DNA of 64,000 nucleotides, taken from assembly GCA_905221605.1 (NCBI GenBank), contig CAJNDS010002459.1:114501-178500 (forward strand), written 5' to 3'. The notes below the pieces were generated by a model. That model was not told where the DNA came from, searched no databases, and saw only the letters and a list, made by a program, of their open reading frames with translations. Below, one piece after another: positions 22,006 to 32,800 of the stretch; the stretch's first letter is position 1; each line of letters begins with the position of its first letter. A program made the position numbers and the translations under genes. This DNA is from Symbiodinium natans. Taxonomy: Eukaryota > Sar > Dinophyceae > Suessiales > Symbiodiniaceae.

Positions 22006-22280
22006 TGGGTTTCCAAGTTGGGCCCAAGAAGGCCCCTCCGGCGAAATCTTGGCTTCAAGTTGGGCCCGAGAAGGCCTGCGGCGAAATCTTGGCTTCAATA
22101 TGGGCCCAAGAAGACGTCTCCGGCGAAATCTTGGCTTCAAGTTGGGCCCGAGAAGGCCCCTCGGCGAAATCTTGGTTTCAAGTTGGGCCCAAGAAGGCAT
22201 CTCTGAGGAAATCTTGGCTTCAAGTTGGGCCCAAGTGAATGAGTTTCGTCCCGAGAGCGGAATCTTGGCTTCAACGTTGG
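22006..22280. repeat. 42-bp tandem array, right copy
   Basis: About six units of the same 42-bp repeat as 17299-17690, in the same orientation (TTCAAGTTGGGCCCGAGAAG, GCCCCTCGGCGAAATCTTGG). The transition from the satellite is direct at about 22010, where AATGTGGGTTTCCAAGTTGG passes into GCCCAAGAAGG. Confidence 0.9.
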
Positions 22281-22439
22281 GGTTCTCAAGTAAGAAGCTG
22301 AACCCTTTCACCAACAGCACACGCCTGGCTTTGTACTCCGAGCGCATGGGAGCCATCACCTCCTGCAAAACAAGCTGCAGCACTCCCGCCCTTACTCTCC
22401 TTTCTCCCTCCCTCTCGGCTACGAATCCCCCCTTCTGCT

Positions 22440-22565
22440 GCTACTATAACTACTGCTAGTACTATACTCGTACTAGTCTCGGTAGTACTACTCGCACTTC
22501 TCTTACTACGAGCACAACTGAGACGACCAGTACTACTATGGCTGCGACTGCGACTTCGACTAGAC
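22440..22565. repeat. Cryptic CTA/CTG trinucleotide-rich stretch
   Basis: Simple-sequence DNA built from ACTACTA-, TAGTACTA- and GCGACTGCGACTTCGACT-like words, next to the 3' end of the aminotransferase gene. Confidence 0.6.
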
Positions 22566-25500
22566 ATTGAAATCAACAGAACCAGCTGCTTCTTGCAGTT
22601 CCCTCGCATCGTGCGGTACAGGACCACTGCCTCTGGGGTGGCCAGGGCAGTCTCTGCACCGGCAGCCACAAAAGGCGGCAAGCCTGAAGATGTTCACTGT
22701 TTGCTGTTTCAATCTCTAAGGCATGTAGAGGCTGCCTAAACTCAAAACTTATTATGCTGCTTGCCAAGGCATGCTCCGATTCGCCCATGCCCCTTTGGGC
22801 CCTAGCCGAACCCAAGGCCGGCGCAGGTCCAGCTGTTGATCGCCAGGTTCTTGGCAGGCTCGACAAGCTCTTCTGGAAACAGGCCGAAGCCCAGGCGCCA
22901 GCCAGTCATGGCCTCTGGTGCATGCCCTCAGCATTGTCGCACTGTCGTATGAGTTTCTGACGCCGCGGCGAAGGCTTTGCTGCAACCGTCTAGGATCACG
23001 GTGCGCTTCAGCATGTCCTCTGCCCAAAGGCCAATGACATCTGACACAGAAACGCTGCATGAAGCGTAGCAGCTGACATAGCAAGGGCAGCCGAGAACAT
23101 GGCACCTCGCGCAAGGCGATGCTGTCCGGATTGCCGTCGAATACCAGCCTGCTGCATAGCCAGAGAGTTGACGCGACAGAGCTGCCATGGAGTCGCGACG
23201 AGCTGGCCTTGAGTAGATCTCGTCACTCAAGACCCAGCTGTTGCAAGCCTTTGCGATCTCAGCTGCACAGTCGAGGTCTTCTCGGGTGAGCACCTTCGTT
23301 CAAAGGTTCACTGAGTCGGGATATGTCGGGGTGTTGCCCGAGCATAGAAAGACACAAGCCCACAAAGCCCAGCACCCCACCCGTCGGATTACCAGGTGAG
23401 CAAAGGATGATGAGCTTCGTACCTGGTACTGCTGGCACCATATCGGCCTCTACGGCCCAAGAAGGTTTCAGGAGACTTGGTGCCCGACGTGGAGATGCTA
23501 GCCTGCGAAGCTCCTCCTTATGTCCCAGCTCACATCCTCTAGTCTAGCTGCTGCACAGACCCCAACTGCGAAGGGGTCTCATAGGCTCCCTGCATGTCGG
23601 AATCGAAACCCTGTGGCTTCATCCAGTCGCAGGGGCACAGGTGTTGCTCCACTCCATTGAATCGTGGTTTCATACGCCGGAAACCCAGGGTCTGGGTAGA
23701 TCACCTTCAAAGCAGCATCACTAGTTCACTAGTAGTGAGAAGCCGATTCCTATGAATGTAGAACGGCGAGCTCTTCGACACATTGTGCCTCGTCACCCTC
23801 CTGGTCACAAGCAGAGTGACCCGGCAGCATCAAAACAAACGTTCACTCCCTCCTCGCATGTAGCGGCGATAGTATGGAAGATCACCGGCTTTCCACCGGG
23901 CATGCAAAGCACCTACAATCTTCAGCTCAAGTGCTCACACATCTTGCTACGAAGTGCTATGCAGCGAAGGTCTGCAAAAATCGCAAGGGCCTTGTCAGGA
24001 TCTGCCTGCAAGCCAGGCCTCCACAGGATTGAACTCCGATGCATGCATGGGCCTGAGAGCAGCCACTGACCTCGAAAAACCCATGCCAAACAAGAAGATC
24101 CTATGTAGCCGATGTATCCATCCCAACAAGGAATTGACCAGAGGCCGTGCACCATCGTGCACCTTGTGCGCTCGAGATATGCGGCCACTGCTCGTCGAAG
24201 AGATGGGGATCCTCCAGCTGCCTCGAAGTGCCACTAGGGTTTAGGGTTTAGGGTTTAGGGTTTGTTCTGGCTCTCTTCATGGCTCGTACTCATACTTCCA
24301 AGATGGCCTCGTAGTGCGTCTGGCCGGCATTTAAAGCATTCACCGCGCTTGCCTTGGCCACACAATGTTTTCTGGTCAGCAGAGGATCGGAAAATGAAAA
24401 CACGCGGATTCCAAAAACTAACAAACTCGGATTCGGAAGCTGGAAAACGCAGATTCGGAAACCGCGGAATCGACAAAGTGGAAACCACGGACGCTGTTAT
24501 ATAGGGAGCGCAGACTGTTCTGAAAGCACCCGTGACGTGAACGTTATCACCCCCACCCCACCCCCCCACCCCCACCTTCGCAACCCCTGAACCGAGCTTC
24601 CCGAATCTCGTGGTTCTCAGAATTGCTTGGTTTCCTGAATCACGTTTTCTGAATCGCGTGAAGTAGGTTTCCTGAGTCGCGGCTGTTGAATTGCACAAAG
24701 CCAGTTGCCTGAATCGTGTAGTTCCTGAAGCACCCAGCTTCATGAACCACAGCTTCCTGAATCCTGGCTTCCTGAATCGCAGGAACTCGTACATTCCGAG
24801 TAACACCCCTTGAACACCGCACAACCATCAAAAACCCGCCACTGCAGTAGATGTCGATGGCATCGGCAGCCCGGCGACAAGCGCGCGTCTTTTTTTTTTT
24901 CTCGAGAGGAGCCGGCCGCGCCGGCAAGGTCAACTCTGAAGATGCTACTGTCTCAAAGCCTGCTCGGCCTCGGGGGCGCCAGCGTTGGTGCTAGTCACCA
25001 CGACGTTGCCCCCCATGAAGTTCTCCTCTGTAACAGTGGCAAACACCTTGCGAAAGGACTCCAGCTGCTCAGACATCTTCAGATAGTTCGTATGGTTTTG
25101 CAATACTATCCCGTCCTTATTCAATAGCAGGTGTAAGTTGTCCACGTCTTGCTTGCTTAGCACCGTGTCTGTGATATCAACCACAATCACGTCGAAGTGC
25201 CTCTGCTGCTGCACCAAATCATGCAGCGCGTCCCGGGCATTTGCAACCTTTGCTTTGCCAGTGAAGCCGAAGAATCGACGAGCAGCCTCCACGACTCCGG
25301 AGGAAGCCTCGATTGTGGTGAGCTTGGCATCGGAGCATTCGTGCGCGATGTAGCTTTGCATCGTGCCCCCTCCCAGGCCAAGCATCAGAAGCTCAAGGGG
25401 CTTGGAATGACAACGCGGAGTGATTTTGCGGATCATGGCAGCAACGTATGGAAATGCCTCACCATGCAACGTCTTGTGAAGATCGAGCTCATCACACCGC

Positions 25501-26172
25501 CACTTTTGCCGAATGGTAGATTCATCACAGCTGCCAACCAACATTGGCACCTTGCCTTTGCATCGGACTTCAGATTGCACAAATCCGTCCGTATTCTTTC
25601 CATCCAGAATTAAGGCACGCTTGTTGTCTGGCGTGATGGTGACATGTATACTCTTGTCTCCAAGGACCCCGTCGCAAACACCAATCTGAAGACCGTCTGA
25701 CTTAGTTCTCCCAAGAAAAGCTGAATAATGCAAAGGTGTCTTAGCCGGTCGCCAGAAAAACGCCGCGTCATTGGGATGGTCCCAGAGCAGGGCAGCGGCA
25801 GAACCACGCGGCATGGCTTCCAAACACTCTGTTGGACCTGTTCATTACCCGTCCGTCTCTGTAAGCTGGCACACCTCAAGAAGTGGTGATGTGTCAACGA
25901 GGCACCCTCCAGCCCTGTTCGCGATTCTTTGAATGCTGTTGAGATCGCTTGCAGCGGAGCAGATCATGCCGAAGTTTTTTTGGGGCAGGGCGCTCTTTTT
26001 GCTGCCACCACTTGGGCTCCGCGCAACTATATGGTCTGGTGTGCTGAAGTCCGGATCACCTACCTGACAACACACGAGTGAGGTAGAAGAACCGATACGC
26101 ATGATGTGCATGCGCCTCCATGCGAATGATGTCCTTCCCCTCTTTCAGCAGTGCGAGCGCTTTCTCAACCAT
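22565..26172 (-). CDS. Class I PLP-dependent aminotransferase (aspartate-type), multi-exon
   Basis: These enzymes move amino groups between amino acids and 2-oxo acids with pyridoxal phosphate. Exon 26172-26116: MVEKALALLKEGKDIIRME. From 26063: VGDPDFSTPDHIV (the GEPDF motif). About 24230-24165: AAGGSPSLRRAVAAYLERTR. 23912-23841: VLCMPGGKPVIFHTIAATCE then EGVN. From 23704: VIYPDPGFPAYETTIQWSGA. About 23450-23390: TKLIILCSPGNPTGG (NPTG motif). About 23290-23210: EDLDCAAEIAKACNSWVLSD then EIYSR. Ending 22967: LKRTVILDGCSKAFA, holding the Schiff-base lysine. From 22912: AMTGWRLGFGLFPEELVEPA. About 22680-22565: FVAAGAETALATPEAVVLYR. Introns 26115-26064 and 22966-22913 are GC-AG and 23840-23705 is GT-AG; all keep frame. 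Some short exons, and the C-terminus, are not resolved. An RLAKRGAQHLQRFG stretch near 26780 might be an organelle presequence exon. Confidence 0.85.
24236..24262. repeat. Short TTTAGGG tract in intron
   Basis: Four perfect TTTAGGG units, immediately upstream of the aminotransferase exon that starts near 24230 on the minus strand. It lies next to the splice acceptor. Confidence 0.9.
24405..24795. repeat. Imperfect fold-back made of a degenerate GATTCGGAAGC repeat
   Basis: The left arm, 24405-24490, carries several GATTCGGAAGC-like words (GGATTCGGAAGC, AGATTCGGAAACC, GGAATCGAC). The right arm, 24590-24795, carries the complementary form (CTTCCTGAATC, TTTCCTGAATCACG, GGCTTCCTGAATCGC). A C-rich spacer with CCCCCACC words lies at 24546-24578. 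The arms could pair into a long imperfect hairpin. It lies in the intron between aminotransferase exons. Confidence 0.6.
24945..25814 (-). CDS. Spermidine-synthase-like class I methyltransferase-fold protein, intronless
   Basis: A single open frame of 289 codons from ATG 25814, with in-frame stops just upstream. The nucleotide-binding motif I LLMLGLGGGTMQSYIAHE is at about residues 142-159. The acidic motif is TTIEASSGVVEAARRFFGF at about 166-184, then VANARDAL, then DVIVVDITDTVL at about 208-219, where spermidine synthases and related proteins keep catalytic or ligand acids. The GGGT replaces the GGGDG of true spermidine synthases, so polyamine synthesis is not assured; a SAM-dependent methyltransferase-like or aminopropyltransferase-like role is equally possible. 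It lies on the same strand inside the long intron of the aminotransferase gene, and unlike its host has no introns, which suggests a retroposed copy. Confidence 0.75.
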   Translation of the reverse strand: MPRGSAAALLWDHPNDAAFFWRPAKTPLHYSAFLGRTKSDGLQIGVCDGVLGDKSIHVTITPDNKRALILDGKNTDGFVQSEVRCKGKVPMLVGSCDESTIRQKWRCDELDLHKTLHGEAFPYVAAMIRKITPRCHSKPLELLMLGLGGGTMQSYIAHECSDAKLTTIEASSGVVEAARRFFGFTGKAKVANARDALHDLVQQQRHFDVIVVDITDTVLSKQDVDNLHLLLNKDGIVLQNHTNYLKMSEQLESFRKVFATVTEENFMGGNVVVTSTNAGAPEAEQALRQ

Positions 26173-26879
26173 CCTTAGGCGTTAACGTTTCAACTACGAG
26201 TTGTTGTGTTGAGACGCGAAGCTCACAAGGCTTCAGCTTTAGAAATTCAATGTTACCGAGGCGCGTAATTGTGCCTTCGCCACGTAACACATTTGCCCTC
26301 CTGGCAACCGCTGGCGTGCCGCTGCAAAAGCATCTCCATGCCTGAGTTACAACTAACATGGGCAATTGCTTGACTCGACACTTTGCACAGCCTGAAAGAC
26401 GTCAAGCCCAGACTGTCGGCTGATCTGCAGTTGGAACGAGCGGTTGCGCACTGAGCTCGCGACACGGATGTGTGCCAAAGCACTCTTACTGAAACGCTGC
26501 ATGCAGTCCTGTTGTCTGCTAGGCTGATAGCCGTTTGAGCTGAGATCACCTACACTTCACTCGCAAGTGTGCTGTTGCAAACATTGAGCTGGGATCTTAC
26601 CCTCGACTGGACCACGCTCTTCTATTTTCTGCATCCTTGACTGGCTCCTGACTAGCTCTGAAGATGCGAGCCGGGTACACGAGGACATCGGCGTGGAAAC
26701 ACCACAATCAGCAAGGCCGAGCAAGGCGAAGCTACCCCCAAAACGCTGGAGATGCTGAGCGCCGCGCTTCGCGAGCCGGACGGATGTCGCTCTCATCAAT
26801 TTTCAATGCCTACGAACCCAGAACTGATTAACAATCAGGAAGGTGGAGGATGTACTGAGCGCAGTTGTTGCTCACAACC

Positions 26880-27848
26880 GCATGGCAGCAAACTCCGTCC
26901 GATCACGGTCATGCCTCTGCACCTCTAATGGCAGTCTTGATTGTCTCCATCCTGCCAATTTTGAATCAAGATCGACTGTGCTCCAAGCCTTCATCCCCCT
27001 GAAGGGAAAGCCTCTGGTAGTATTCTTCTCCAACTCCCGTTGCTCCACCTCGCAAAAATCACGATTCTTGCACGGAAGACCGCCCCTCACACTCTTCCTA
27101 AGCTGTCTGTCAAAAACCCTGAATATCTCAGCCAAGGAACCCATCGGTCCGCCGCCATACATGGCAGACATCCGCCTCTTGCCAAGACCTTCCCAGGCAC
27201 GGCAACTGCACTGCTGAAGGGTCGAGATGGGCAATTGGGATCCTGAGCTTTCCAGCTCAAGATCGCTAAGTCGCTACGTTCGCCACTGTAAGCATGCGAA
27301 TGGGCCGTGATCTTGGGTCTCCTTGCTCTCTCCTTCTCTGCTTCTTGTTGGTTGTTCAAGGTTCTCTGCTTTCTGTCCGGCAAAATGTCGATGCAACATG
27401 CGTTGGACTGCCAGAGGACCTCCAAAAGGGTTCTAGGCACACCTTTATGCAATTGACATGATGTCAATTCTCCAGTTTGTAGGCAGTGTGGGCAAGGCAT
27501 GCCGAGCCCTCGAACCCCCACCTGACGCCTTGGAGATCGCACCACAAGCCCGATGCAGTTCGTTGTCTCTCTCCGAATCACCGACCGAAAGCCCTTGTTC
27601 GGGGAGTGTGCTTTTGACTAACCCTCGCAAATCTGCGTTCTGCTGATTTGTCAACGAAATAGCAGTGACCGCGTGCAGAGGCGCTGCATTTCTTGCCTTG
27701 ACAGCCCCGGCTTCCCACCGTTTGTGCATATACTACGGCTGCCGCCGAAGAAACTCGACTCACCAGATGTTTTTTTGGATTGCTTCGCTGCGCGGGTTCC
27801 ATTCTGATCTGAGAAGTACTTCAACTCTGCCCATATTGCCCCTTCCAT
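26880..27848 (-). CDS. Multi-exon gene of unknown function
   Basis: An ATG at 27848 opens MEGAIWAELKYFSDQNGTRA then AKQSKKTS, followed by a gtgagt donor. Further exon-like pieces: about 27720-27530 NQQNADLRGLVKSTLPEQGL then SVGDSERDNELHRACGAI; about 27405-27290 LPDRKQRTLNNQQEAEKERA then RRPKITAHSHAYSG; about 27210-26880 SLAEIFRVFDRQLRKSVRGG then CKNRDFCEVEQRELEKN and LDSKLAGWRQSRLPLEVQRH. Charged and coherent in one direction, but no known domain is seen. The join order is inferred. Confidence 0.4.
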
Positions 27849-27884
27849 CAGAAATTTACAGACGGCATGTCAAACCGTGAGATG

Positions 27885-28200
27885 GCACGTCGGGACTGAA
27901 CCAAGCATGTCTTGCGAGGATGTGCACATGAGCGGGTTCTGCTGTTCTAGAGATTCTGCAGACTCAAAGAACCCCGGCTTGACGGTCTGAAATGCCAGCG
28001 AACCCTGGCCTGACGCGCGACGCCCAGGCATGGCCGGCTGATCTCGGGACCCAGGTCTGGAGCCAACGTCCACGCCGATGGCCTCCGGCATCCGGCTCTT
28101 GCACGCGCGCATTAGGGTGCACAAGCCAGCGTGCCTGCAAAGCAGCTTCGAAGTTAGCCTGGCTCCTCTCAGCACTCTGATACAAGTACACATCCAAATC
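27885..28200 (-). CDS. Exons of unknown gene
   Basis: An exon after a GCAG acceptor at about 28195 reads DLDVYLYQSAERSQANFEAA then LQ and ends at a GC donor near 28137. A second piece at about 28020-27890 reads GQGSLAFQTVKPGFFESAES then LEQQNPLMCTSSQDMLGS. No recognised family. It may form the 5' part of a gene with the 26.9-27.8 kb exons or stand alone. Confidence 0.35.
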
Positions 28201-28382
28201 TGCAATCAGATACACTGCCTATTTGCATGAGCTTCAAGAGAGAGCCTGCGTCGCTGTTGCAAGGCTGACTTCGCATTGAGTGGCTCGTTCTCTTCTGGCG
28301 CATCTTTGCTTCGGGAAACTGCGGCAGCTCCACTGCAGCGCTTGATCTCGGTTTTGTCAGAGCATTTCAGCGTTCAGGGCTT

Positions 28383-28485
28383 AGGACGGTTTAGGATAGT
28401 TGATAGTTTAAGGTGGTTTAGAATGGTTTAGAATGGTTTAGGATAGTTTAGGATGGTTGAGGATGATTCAGGATGGTTTAGGGAT
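28383..28485. repeat. 10-bp tandem repeat GGATGGTTTA
   Basis: About ten degenerate units of GGATGGTTTA or GGATAGTTTA/GAATGGTTTA. Related in wording to TTTAGGG but with a distinct 10-bp period. Confidence 0.8.
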
Positions 28486-28504
28486 CTGAGGGAGACTCCC
28501 CCTA

Positions 28505-28915
28505 AGCTTGATCTTGCACGAAAATTGGGGCCCTGACTGAATCGTAGAGCATGTCCCGCGCGGACTGCTCAATCTCTTGCCTCAGTGCCTCGGGTCGGTT
28601 TGCTGGGCCGCTTGTGTATGTAAGCAGGATGCACACAGCTACCTTCTCGGCATCTTGGATCAGCTGCTCAGACACGCCTGGGGCGACCACGATGCGTCAT
28701 GTGGCACCCTTTGTCTTTGGGAAGCTGGGCCGTGGACATGGCGTGAGAACTTTCTCAACTAGAGCCCGCGCATGCCTGATGGCAGCCTCAAGGTGCAAAT
28801 CTTGTCAGGAACAAACCTCCAATTGAAACCTCAGTGACCAGAAGTGGCCCTACCTGCAACTCGATGATCTCTCCGACCTCGATGGCTTCAGATAGTCCTT
28901 GCAGAAGTGAAGAGG
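28505..28915 (-). CDS. 3' exons of unknown gene
   Basis: About 28910-28855: LQGLSEAIEVGEIIELQ, then a gt donor. About 28800-28710: EAAIRHARALVEKVLTPCPR then PSFPKTKG. About 28695-28505: VVAPGVSEQLIQDAEKVAVC, ILLTYTSGPANRPEALRQEI and EQSARDMLYDSVRAPIFVQD, ending in a stop. It looks like a soluble alpha/beta protein C-terminus; no family was recognised. Confidence 0.45.
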
Positions 28916-28929
28916 CTCAGGAAGGCTTA

Positions 28930-29630
28930 GGATGACATGCCAGGGCAAACCAGGACGGGCTATTCTACCCCATAACCCCTTAAAACGGCCCTTCATAGGG
29001 TTGATTCTGGGGATCATATGGGCCTAGTAGCCCATCCTGGGATGCGAGATGCCCCCCCCCCCCCCCCCAGAGGCAACGGCGTACAGATGCTGCCGCTTGT
29101 TCCTCGAGCTCAGCCAGCTGCTTGCCTTCCATCGCAGGCGGTCTGCGAGATTCTGCGAGTGAGGGAGAAAGCCTTACGTGGGCTGTTCTACACTAAGAGT
29201 CCCTCATGTTACGACTATCGTTGACCCTCGTTTATGGAAAACAGGAAATCACCCGAAAAAGAACACCTGCCGAGGAAAAAAACAAAGTTACACTCTAAAC
29301 AATCTCCTCCGCATTCTTGAAACCAGCTGAGCCCTTGTACTTCCAAAATATCAGGCAAGCACCCTTCTCACACAAACACTCGAAGAAATGTTGCTATGGA
29401 CTCACTGCATGCCTCTGTCACTCTGAGGAGCCAGCGCGCAGGAGCCAGCTCAGCTTGTGTGAGACCTGTGTCAGTGGCGGCCCAGTGGCATGCGCCATCG
29501 CCACAAGCAAGGAACAATTTGGGGGTTGCGCTACTTTTTGGGGGGCCGATTTTCGTAGACCCCCATATGGAAGAAGGCGCAGGACGAGTTCCCGCAGAGA
29601 CAGCGTGGGATCTTGACGCTTCAAAGCCCT
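28930..29630. other. No supported gene; poly-C run and a MITE-like remnant
   Basis: Contains a run of about 18 C at 29051-29068. A short segment at 29518-29574 has inverted ends (TTTGGGGGTTGCGCTAC and, on the other strand, ATATGGGGGTCTACGAAAAT) that resemble the GGGGGTTTACGATA element family but are shortened. No exon recognised. Confidence 0.4.
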
Positions 29631-29886
29631 AAACCCTAAACCCGAAACCCTAAACCCTAAACCCTCTTCAAAGCCCCATATGACACTGCGCCCCAGAGGA
29701 TCGGGCCATTGACGGCTCCGAGGTTGATCGCTGCTCGAAGCTCCGGTTGGCTCAGGCTCCCTTCCAGTCGGAGGAGCCGCCTCTGTGCCCAATGCCACGT
29801 GCAATTAGGGTTTAGGGTTTAGGGTTCAGGGTTTAGGGTTTAGGGTTTTTAGGGTTTAGGGTTTAGGGTTTAGGGTTTAGGGTTTA
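29629..29886. repeat. Two telomere-like tracts in opposite orientation
   Basis: A CCCTAAA tract (29629-29665, about five units) and a TTTAGGG tract (29806-29886, about eleven units) face each other across about 140 bp of unique DNA. The orientation switch means they are not one array with an insertion of a simple kind. The minus-strand gene upstream ends inside the second tract. Confidence 0.9.
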
Positions 29887-32800
29887 ATCCTTTCCTACAA
29901 AATCCTTGTGGCAAAAGCTGCAAAGTTGGCGCATCCTTCGCACCCAGGGGACTTGGGCACCCCGCTTGCGAAGCTGCACTTTGAGCTCCTCCTCCTTCAA
30001 GACCTCGGATGCCTCAGCAAATCTCTGCAAGAAGCATCAAAACACGAAAAATTGAGAAACTGCGTGAACCCGGATGCCTCCGCAATAGCCATCACAGACA
30101 GCCCGACGACCTCCAGCTCTGAGAGTCAGCCAACTATCAAGATGACTTCACCAGGCCTTGGCGTGTTCAATGGCCGCTAGAAGAGGTTCTATTTCGCGCT
30201 TCTGAACCTGAGTTCTCAAGAGATCTGCGACATACCTCGACGACCTGCAGACTCGGAAATAGCAACGCAACACCACGACAGCGCCACGATGCAACAAGGA
30301 TCCAGCAGCCTCTTTCAGCTTGGCGCGGGCCTATGACTGAGCTGCCAGGAAAGAATGGTATGCCCCCTACCACAACCACTAACCTACTATTTGCTTAAGA
30401 ACCCCACATAAAATATTCTTCCTTTCAAGGGCAATCAAGGCATAGTCGTAACAACTCAGAGACCGTGTCAAAGGCCGCGGCTGCGGGCTTGTAGGCATCT
30501 GCGACAAGGAGCTTCGCCACCGACAAACTTGGGCGGGGGGCATTCGAAGTACAAGGGGGGGTTTAGGGTTTCGGGTTTAGGGTTTAGGGATTAGGGATTA
30601 GGGTTTAGGGAACTTTAGGGAAGCTTGGGGAGCCTTAGGGAGAATTGGGGGTAAGTGATGTAAGTCGCATTCCAAGCTCGGCAGCAGGCTCCTCTTCATC
30701 AATTCCTCAGGTATGGACAACTTGGGGTCTTGGAACTGACTTGCCTACTGAAAAGTTGCCAAGCAAGATACGCAAAACCTTCGACACCCTGCACGCACGC
30801 ATTCGTTGGGCGAAGTCTTCTCACGTCTGCTTTGGCCCATAAATTTATCAACTACCCCCACTGTATTTCAGCCAACAAACTCAAGCTTTTGCCAAGAAGA
30901 CCCTAGAAAAGCAACCGTCTCTGTCCGAGCTCTTGGAAAACAGCATGGCCATGTGAGAGAAAGCTGATGTGAGCAAAGGCTGGAACAAACAACGCGGCCC
31001 TGTCCCCCCCAAAAGAAAATAAGTAATAATCGAAATAATCGTTATTAAAGTAACAAAAATAACAAAAAATCATAAGACTGAGAGGAGGCTCCAGCTGCCC
31101 TTGCTTCCTCCAGAGCCGGCCTTGCGACCCAAAGAGTCTGCAAAAGAGAAAAACGCAACAAGACATGCCTTCCACCCTTCCGCCGGCTGAGCTTCGAGCA
31201 TCAAGACCTCCATTGTGGCAATCTCCACCGCTTCTTCCAACGCTTGCCGAGCAGCCACCTGGCACTTGGAAAAGTCCGCGCAGAGCAGTGCAGCATCGGC
31301 GGCAGCAGAAGCAAGAATTGCCTCCCGTCGCAGCTCAGCCAGTTTTGCATCAAAGGGCTGGAGATCCTCGTCTGTAAGTCCTTCAGCTTGCCAGCGAAGT
31401 GCTTGACATGTGCTTGAAATACGAAGAGCTGAGACGTCGTGACCTGTCAAAAGCGGGTGAAGCACCTGCGGTTTTGCCCGCGGCGATGGCTTCTCGTAGA
31501 TCTTGTACCCGGCCTTCGGCCTGGGCCGCTGATGAAACGCAACATGCTGCAACACGAGAAGAAGCACGACATGACGGAGCACAGAAACGGGCAGTCCCTG
31601 ACAATTCTCAGTTCCTGGCAGAGGCCTAGCATTCGGTAACAGGCAGTCTAAGCAACATTTTTAGCCGGCAACATCTTGATAGATTCAAGTGCAGATCCAC
31701 CTTCTTGCCCAGACGTGCGTCTTTGAGTACAATTCGGGCAGCAGCCTGGCAGTCGCATTGCGATGAGCCATGGCCCAAAGGCCTAAAAGACATGATCCGT
31801 GGAACAGTGTAGAACGCCGTCCTTCTTCTCTTCCAGCTCAAGAACTGTTCGCCCTCTGTTCAGGTCCACTGCTGGAAGGCCTCCACGACATTGAGATTTG
31901 GGGTATGGGAAAATAGGGGACCCCCAATATAGACCCCTGAATAGTCGGACCCGCTTGGTAACCCCCAATATCGTAAACCCCCATTTCATGCTGCATTCAG
32001 CCGCAAATCACAGTGCAGGAACTCTAGTCGGCTTGTCTGCAAATGTCTGCAAGACCTATCCTCGTTTTGTCTCTTTTTTTGTCAGACCTCCTTGGGCAGA
32101 CCACATGTGAATCTTGATGCGTCACAGGCCTGCTGCAGCTGCCGAGGCGAGACATTCGCGAAGCCCTTTGATTGATTTGCCTCGGAACAACGCAAGGTAC
32201 GAGGTGAGAGCCATGAAAATGAACGATGCACAGGAAGCATGCGCGATTCGAGCCTTCAATCGCAAGCTCCAGCTTTCTCAGCTCATCAGCCTGAATCAAT
32301 CTGCTTCGAAGAATTCAGCGGGCTGAGCTGCACGAGAAGACCAGCCTGGACGGCCAGCTTTTGCACCTTTCGCCTGGCAAGGACGACATGTGAGACATGC
32401 ACCGGCCTTCACAGAACTTGCCAGAGACATCCATAGAATCTGGCCAGCGCTGCTTGATCACTACCAGCCTTAACACATGCCATCTATAGTTGCTAAACGT
32501 GTAAGCTGCTTCCCTTCCCAAAGTCCGGGGGAGAACTCGGATGCAGACTCTGACTCCATGAGGCCCATGGACGTGGCATCGTCTATTGCCTGCCGGCTGT
32601 GCAGCAGCTTGGAAGCACCGCAGTGTCTGGGTAAAGATTGACACAGTGCCTGCTGCAGCAATCGGATATCACTGGACCTCTGTACCTGGCTGGGAACAGA
32701 GGTTTCTACTCTCTGTTAGAAAAAACCACGCTTTGCGCTCAGCTGCCACGGTCTACATGAATCTGCACTATGCCCATGCACACCTGGCCTGGGACACAAG

